Assembly (NCBI GenBank): GCA_022495005.1
Contig: JAGYXB010000011.1
Coordinates: forward strand, 62,001 to 126,000
Reading direction: 5' to 3'
DNA length: 64,000 nucleotides
DNA from: Rhyacophila brunnea
Taxonomy: Eukaryota; Arthropoda; Insecta; Trichoptera; Rhyacophilidae
Shown here: piece after piece, positions 60,330-64,000 of the stretch
How the letters are laid out: each line of letters starts with the position of its first letter
Position numbering within the stretch: position 1 is the stretch's first letter
Translations under genes and position numbers: made by a program
The notes under the pieces: generated by a model
The model's database searches: none
Told to the model about the DNA's origin: nothing
The model's input: the letters and a program-made list of their open reading frames with translations, nothing else

Positions 60330-60875
60330 GTAAGTATTATTTATTATTGATAAAATGCCATTTTTAGATATTGACGAACGTTTATTCAATGACAGAACAA
60401 TTTGACAGAAATGGCTAAACATATTTACGCAGGCAGCGATGATTTCTCCGTTCCTATAAGGGCTCAACGCACAAATGGTGATTTATAAATTTGGTCCGTA
60501 TTGTAATGACAGTAAGGTATATATTCGTTCAATTTTTCAAATATGGTAGTACTGTTTGCACCGTACTTCAGCTAATTGATTTGCATGAACGGATTGGTAA
60601 TATTATTTTCAATTTATTATATGTAATTAAACATATTTTTTGAAATCGTTTGTTTAATTTAAAATACTTTTTGTCGCGAAATCGATAAATGTATTGGGAA
60701 GTATATATTTTTATAATTGAATCGCTAAAAATTAAAAAGTGAAATAATGAAGAAGGGAGAATAGTAGTATTATGTCAATGGATTTAGCTTTTTATGACGG
60801 CGTTTTTTTTTTTTTTTTTTTTAAATATATCTACTTAGTTAATTGCATGCAGAACTATATTTTAAATTAAAGATA

Positions 60876-62167
60876 CGAGGGTGGGTCAATAAGTCCTTAG
60901 AAAAGCCGACAGGTGGCGCGACTAGTACTGTAAGCGGTTTGTTTTCATGCAGCGGCACTACCGATTCAGTATGCTGCGAAGTTTCAATCAGATTGGTCGG
61001 GTTGTTGTTTTTTTTTTCGTACATTTAAAAAAAAAATTTGCTTGTTTACAAAAATGGAGAAAATTGAGTTTAGAGCTGTTATTAAACATTTTAATATAAA
61101 AGGGTTAACAGCAAAGGAAATAAAAAATGAGTTGGTTTTAGTTCACGGCACATCTGCTCCTTCACTTGCAACTATTTATAACTGGTTAAATGAATTTAAA
61201 CGTGGTCGTACATCAACAAAGGATGAACCACGCTCAGGACGTCCTGTAGAGGTGACTACACCAGAAATGATCAATAAAATCCACGATATGGTGTTAAGTG
61301 ACCGAAGATTAAAGTTGAGTGAGATAATTGAGGTTACAGGGATCTCAAAAGGTAGCGTCATTTCTATTTTACATGACAAATTGGGCATGAAAAAATTTTC
61401 TGCAAGATGGGTGCCGCGTTTGCTCACAGTCGACAATAAACGCAATAGGGTGGTGGCCTCTAAAGCCCTGTTGTCGCTCATGCAACGCAATCCGGATGAA
61501 TTTTTTCGTCGCTTTGTGACTGTAGATGAAACATGGATACACCACTATACTCCCGAGACGAAAGAACCGTCAAAGCAGTGGATTGCGAAAGGCGAACCAT
61601 GTCCAAAGAAGGCGAAAACCGTAAAATCAGCTGGTAAGGTTATGGCTACTGTATTTTGGGATGCACGTGGAATTATTTTCGTTGACTATTTGGAAAAAGG
61701 AAAAACAATAACAGGGGATTATTATGCATCTTTATTGGACCAGCTAAAAAACGAAATTGAAGAAAAACGGCCTCATTTAAACAGGAAAAAAATCCTCTTT
61801 CATCAGGACAATGCCCGTGTTCACACATGTTTACGATCAATGGCTAAAATTGAAGAATTGAAGTTCGAATTGGTCGACCACCCACCGTATTCGCCAGATT
61901 TAGCCCCCAGTGACTTTTTCCTTTTCCCAAACTTAAAAAAATGGCTAAGTGGACAACGTTTTTTTTCAAATGAAGAAGTCATCGATCGGACAAATGCTTA
62001 TTTTGAGGACCTTCCGAAAACTTATTTTTCTGACGGTTTAAAAAAAATTGAGAAACGTCTAACCAAGTGTATTGAGCTCCAAGGAGATTATGTTGAGAAA
62101 TAAAAAAAAATACAAAAATAAAAACTGTTTTAATGCTTTTTTCTAAGGAATTATTGACCCACCCTCG
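60876..62167 (+). mobile_element. Full-length mariner (Tc1/mariner) element
   Basis: The inverted repeats start CGAGGGTGGGTCAATAAG on the left and match the right end over about 30 bp (CTAAGGAATTATTGACCCAC with few changes). A TA duplication flanks each end (60874-60875, 62168-62169). Its 1292-bp length is typical for mariner and it contains one open transposase frame. Near-identical terminal repeats and an open frame suggest recent arrival. It lies downstream of the THAP-like exon and upstream of the RIC1 minus-strand exons seen here. Confidence 0.92.
61054..62103 (+). CDS. Mariner transposase, D,D34D, open
   Basis: This 349-residue frame starts at ATGGAGAAAATTG. The paired helix-turn-helix region occupies about the first 110 residues, and the linker has the mariner motif WVPRLL. 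The catalytic triad is complete: VTVDETWIHHYTPE carries the first Asp, HQDNARVHT the second and YSPDLAPSDFFLF the third, with exactly 34 residues between the last two (D,D34D). Its length fits the family (about 345-350). The enzyme cuts and pastes the element at TA sites in the nucleus. No stop or frameshift is present, so it could be functional. I did not assign a subfamily. Confidence 0.93.
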   Translation: MEKIEFRAVIKHFNIKGLTAKEIKNELVLVHGTSAPSLATIYNWLNEFKRGRTSTKDEPRSGRPVEVTTPEMINKIHDMVLSDRRLKLSEIIEVTGISKGSVISILHDKLGMKKFSARWVPRLLTVDNKRNRVVASKALLSLMQRNPDEFFRRFVTVDETWIHHYTPETKEPSKQWIAKGEPCPKKAKTVKSAGKVMATVFWDARGIIFVDYLEKGKTITGDYYASLLDQLKNEIEEKRPHLNRKKILFHQDNARVHTCLRSMAKIEELKFELVDHPPYSPDLAPSDFFLFPNLKKWLSGQRFFSNEEVIDRTNAYFEDLPKTYFSDGLKKIEKRLTKCIELQGDYVEK

Positions 62168-62189
62168 TATCATCTGTTTTTTTTTTACT

Positions 62190-63150
62190 CCCGAATATTC
62201 CCATTTACTTTCTTCTGTTTTATCTGTTAACTTAATTATTGTTGTTCATTACGGTTATTTCTTCTTAGAGCGCCATAATGAATCGTAATAGAATTGTTAT
62301 CATTGTCATACTTCAATAGTATTTTCCACTTTTTATGTTTGCCAATAAACCGATACTGGTTTCGTTTTTAATCTCATATCATGTGCTCCATTTACTTTTT
62401 ATGAATATTTCTATTTACTTTCTGTTGTTTTCTCTGTTTGCTTGCTCTCTGAATTATTAAAACATGCACCTATAATATAACGTTAAGCGTGTATTTTTTA
62501 TAACTTGATTCTTGATCATTTCTTGTTGTGATTCTATAATATTTAAATAAATAGTAATAGAATTGTTATCATTTTCATGCTGAAATAATATTTTCTCCAA
62601 TAAACTGATACTGGTTTTGTCATTAAAACATTTTCAACGGATCAATTTTCAGTTTCAAAATATTCTTATTAAACGCCGCTTCAAATTATACCAAATTATT
62701 ATATTGCAATTCAATAACCATCATAATATGTTATTGTTTAATCTCAAACATCTTAAGCAAAGCAATATGATCAAAACGTGAAAATCTAATTACATATTCG
62801 TTGATATTTATTTGTACACTGTATGGTTTGTTAGCGCCGTAGCAAAGAATATTTTGTTTAGACAAACAACTTTTCTCAAAACTACGTAATATTCGTATTT
62901 CTTCCATAATTTGCCGCCCCTCATAATGTGGCGCCCCTAAGCAACGTTTGGTCTGCTTATCGTGTATTTTTTATAACTTGTTTTGTGATATTTTTTGTTT
63001 TCATTGTTTATGTCATAATAATTAAATTAACAATACCATTGTTATCATTACCATGATTTGATAATATACGGGTATCATTGTTATAACATTTTCCACGGAT
63101 CAACTTTCAGTTGAAAATGTCGTAATGATGAAACTGGTATCGCCTGTTTG
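62190..63150. repeat. Degenerate repeats of about 220-240 bp, three units
   Basis: Units near 62190-62390, 62395-62640 and 62940-63150 each contain a TTACTTTCT or TTTTTATAACTTG start, then AGAATTGTTATCATT or CATTGTTATCATT, then an end with GATACTGGTTTCGT (first), GATACTGGTTTTGTC (second) or, in reverse, GATGAAACTGGTATC (third). They follow directly on the mariner. Origin unknown. Confidence 0.55.
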
Positions 63151-63870
63151 AAAATAAATGTACGAAGGTACATACGTCAAACATACAATAATAATATATT
63201 TTTATAACTTGTTTTTATCTCGAATAAATGGCGTTCAATAAAAATTTAATTGTGTTTGACTATTTTTTTTTGTTATATTTATCTATCTCCGTTCTCTTGT
63301 ATTATTATCATAGGTACCTATTTTTTTTTGTATTCATACTTCGAAACTGTGTTATTAATTGATAAAAGGCATGTATTTATTATACACACAACAAAAAGAA
63401 TAATAATATAAATAACGAGTTTCAAAAATATTTAAAGTTATTAATTAAGGGCAGAATTCCCAGTTTGCGCCTGGAATCGTTTCGCTGAATCTCCGGAAGA
63501 AGTAAGTAACCCGAGAATCTATTTCTAACGCGATGACATTAATACGCCATTACAATAAAGGCTATATTACTCTAAATTCTCGAAGCACGATATCATATAA
63601 TGGAAATGCAACATCATATGATCACGTGACGTCTACCTATACATCTGTGAATAAGTTTCGTGCACTATTTCTCGTGCTCGCCGATATGAAATGAGTTGTC
63701 CATTTAATATGTCTTTGGCAGGAACATTATAACTAAAATTTGAAGAGATCCTGATGTCGGCTAGCGATTATGACAAGTACCTATTATTTGTATCTTGTTT
63801 CAAACCACAAAACCTGATTGAAAAAATTAATGCAATTTGTATATACAGCTAGTTAATTTCGTTGTAATTA

Positions 63871-63932
63871 GATAGGACGCATGTGGTTCAATTGGTAAAG
63901 CATATTGGCGTGAATCCAGTCCAGTCCCGTTT
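63871..63932 (+). mobile_element. tRNA-like SINE head, short
   Basis: TGGTTCAATTGGTAAAGC resembles an A-box region, followed by GTCCAGTCCCG and an A-rich tract at about 63940. Too short and decayed to be a tRNA. Confidence 0.35.
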
Positions 63933-64000
63933 AAAGATTAAAAAAAAAAAATTCTAGTGAGTAATATATCTGCGGCAATGACATTATTAATGGACAACGC

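Larger units (their letters stand above)
62170..64000. other. Repeat-rich right end of the window
   Basis: Degenerate repeats up to 63150, then AT-rich DNA. A more G/C-rich stretch at 63463-63511 on the plus strand ends in a strong GAAGAA/GTAAGTAA donor and could be a small exon, but its frame matches nothing I know. Confidence 0.35.

Overview
This is a window of animal nuclear DNA, very probably from an insect. It is AT-rich, its genes are split by GT-AG introns, and its transposons are of arthropod types (mariner, piggyBac, PIF/Harbinger, hAT, pogo/Tigger, RTE/Jockey-like LINEs, tRNA-derived SINEs). The frequent short strings of the TAGGTACCTACC and TATAATATTATA kind remind me of aphid-like Hemiptera. 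That is an impression from composition, not a proof.

Two host genes can be read with confidence, both on the minus strand. (1) A complete ATRX/XNP chromatin-remodelling helicase runs from an ATG at 36081 to a stop at 12524. I could join 17 coding exons with every splice phase in agreement, giving 2394 codons plus a stop. Exon 1 is one 3-kb block of acidic, low-complexity sequence. The SNF2 ATPase lies in exons 8 to 13 and a basic tail follows. No ADD zinc-finger module is visible. (2) The last three coding exons of RIC1, a subunit of the RIC1-RGP1 exchange factor for Rab6, lie at 59931 to 53254; the 5' part of the gene is outside or unrecognised. An orphan THAP-type first exon (60253-60329, plus strand) is a possible third gene or a transposase remnant.

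Almost everything else is mobile DNA, including most longer introns of both genes. Region by region: 1-10 kb holds a Harbinger-type MITE, two elements with TGAGG ends and repeated inner motifs, a hAT remnant and a LINE scrap; 10-12.5 kb a SINE, a deleted PIF/Harbinger element and a hAT-like hairpin just 3' of ATRX; 12.5-36 kb the ATRX gene with transposons in its introns; 36.4-38.5 kb a 2.1-kb inverted-repeat element ending about 340 bp upstream of the ATRX start codon; 38.6-40.2 kb a deleted piggyBac-type element; 40.3-41.7 kb a hAT element with perfect target-site duplications and another transposon nested in it; 41.7-53 kb gene-free DNA with MITEs, a long hairpin and a dead pogo/Tigger; 53-60 kb the RIC1 3' end, whose introns carry a piggyBac nested in a TA-flanked element and a pogo remnant; 60.9-62.2 kb a full-length mariner with an open transposase; 62.2-64 kb degenerate repeats.

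The two host genes show no sign of working together. I see no wholly new multi-gene system. The least ordinary signals are (a) three different elements built to the same plan, with a GAGG-starting terminal repeat whose inner motif is repeated inside; (b) a three-copy family with CATGGCCCCCAC ends and 8-bp duplications; (c) five or more copies of a module ending in GAAACCGGT that resembles a decayed hammerhead-type segment; (d) the apparently intact mariner and the piggyBac with one frameshift.
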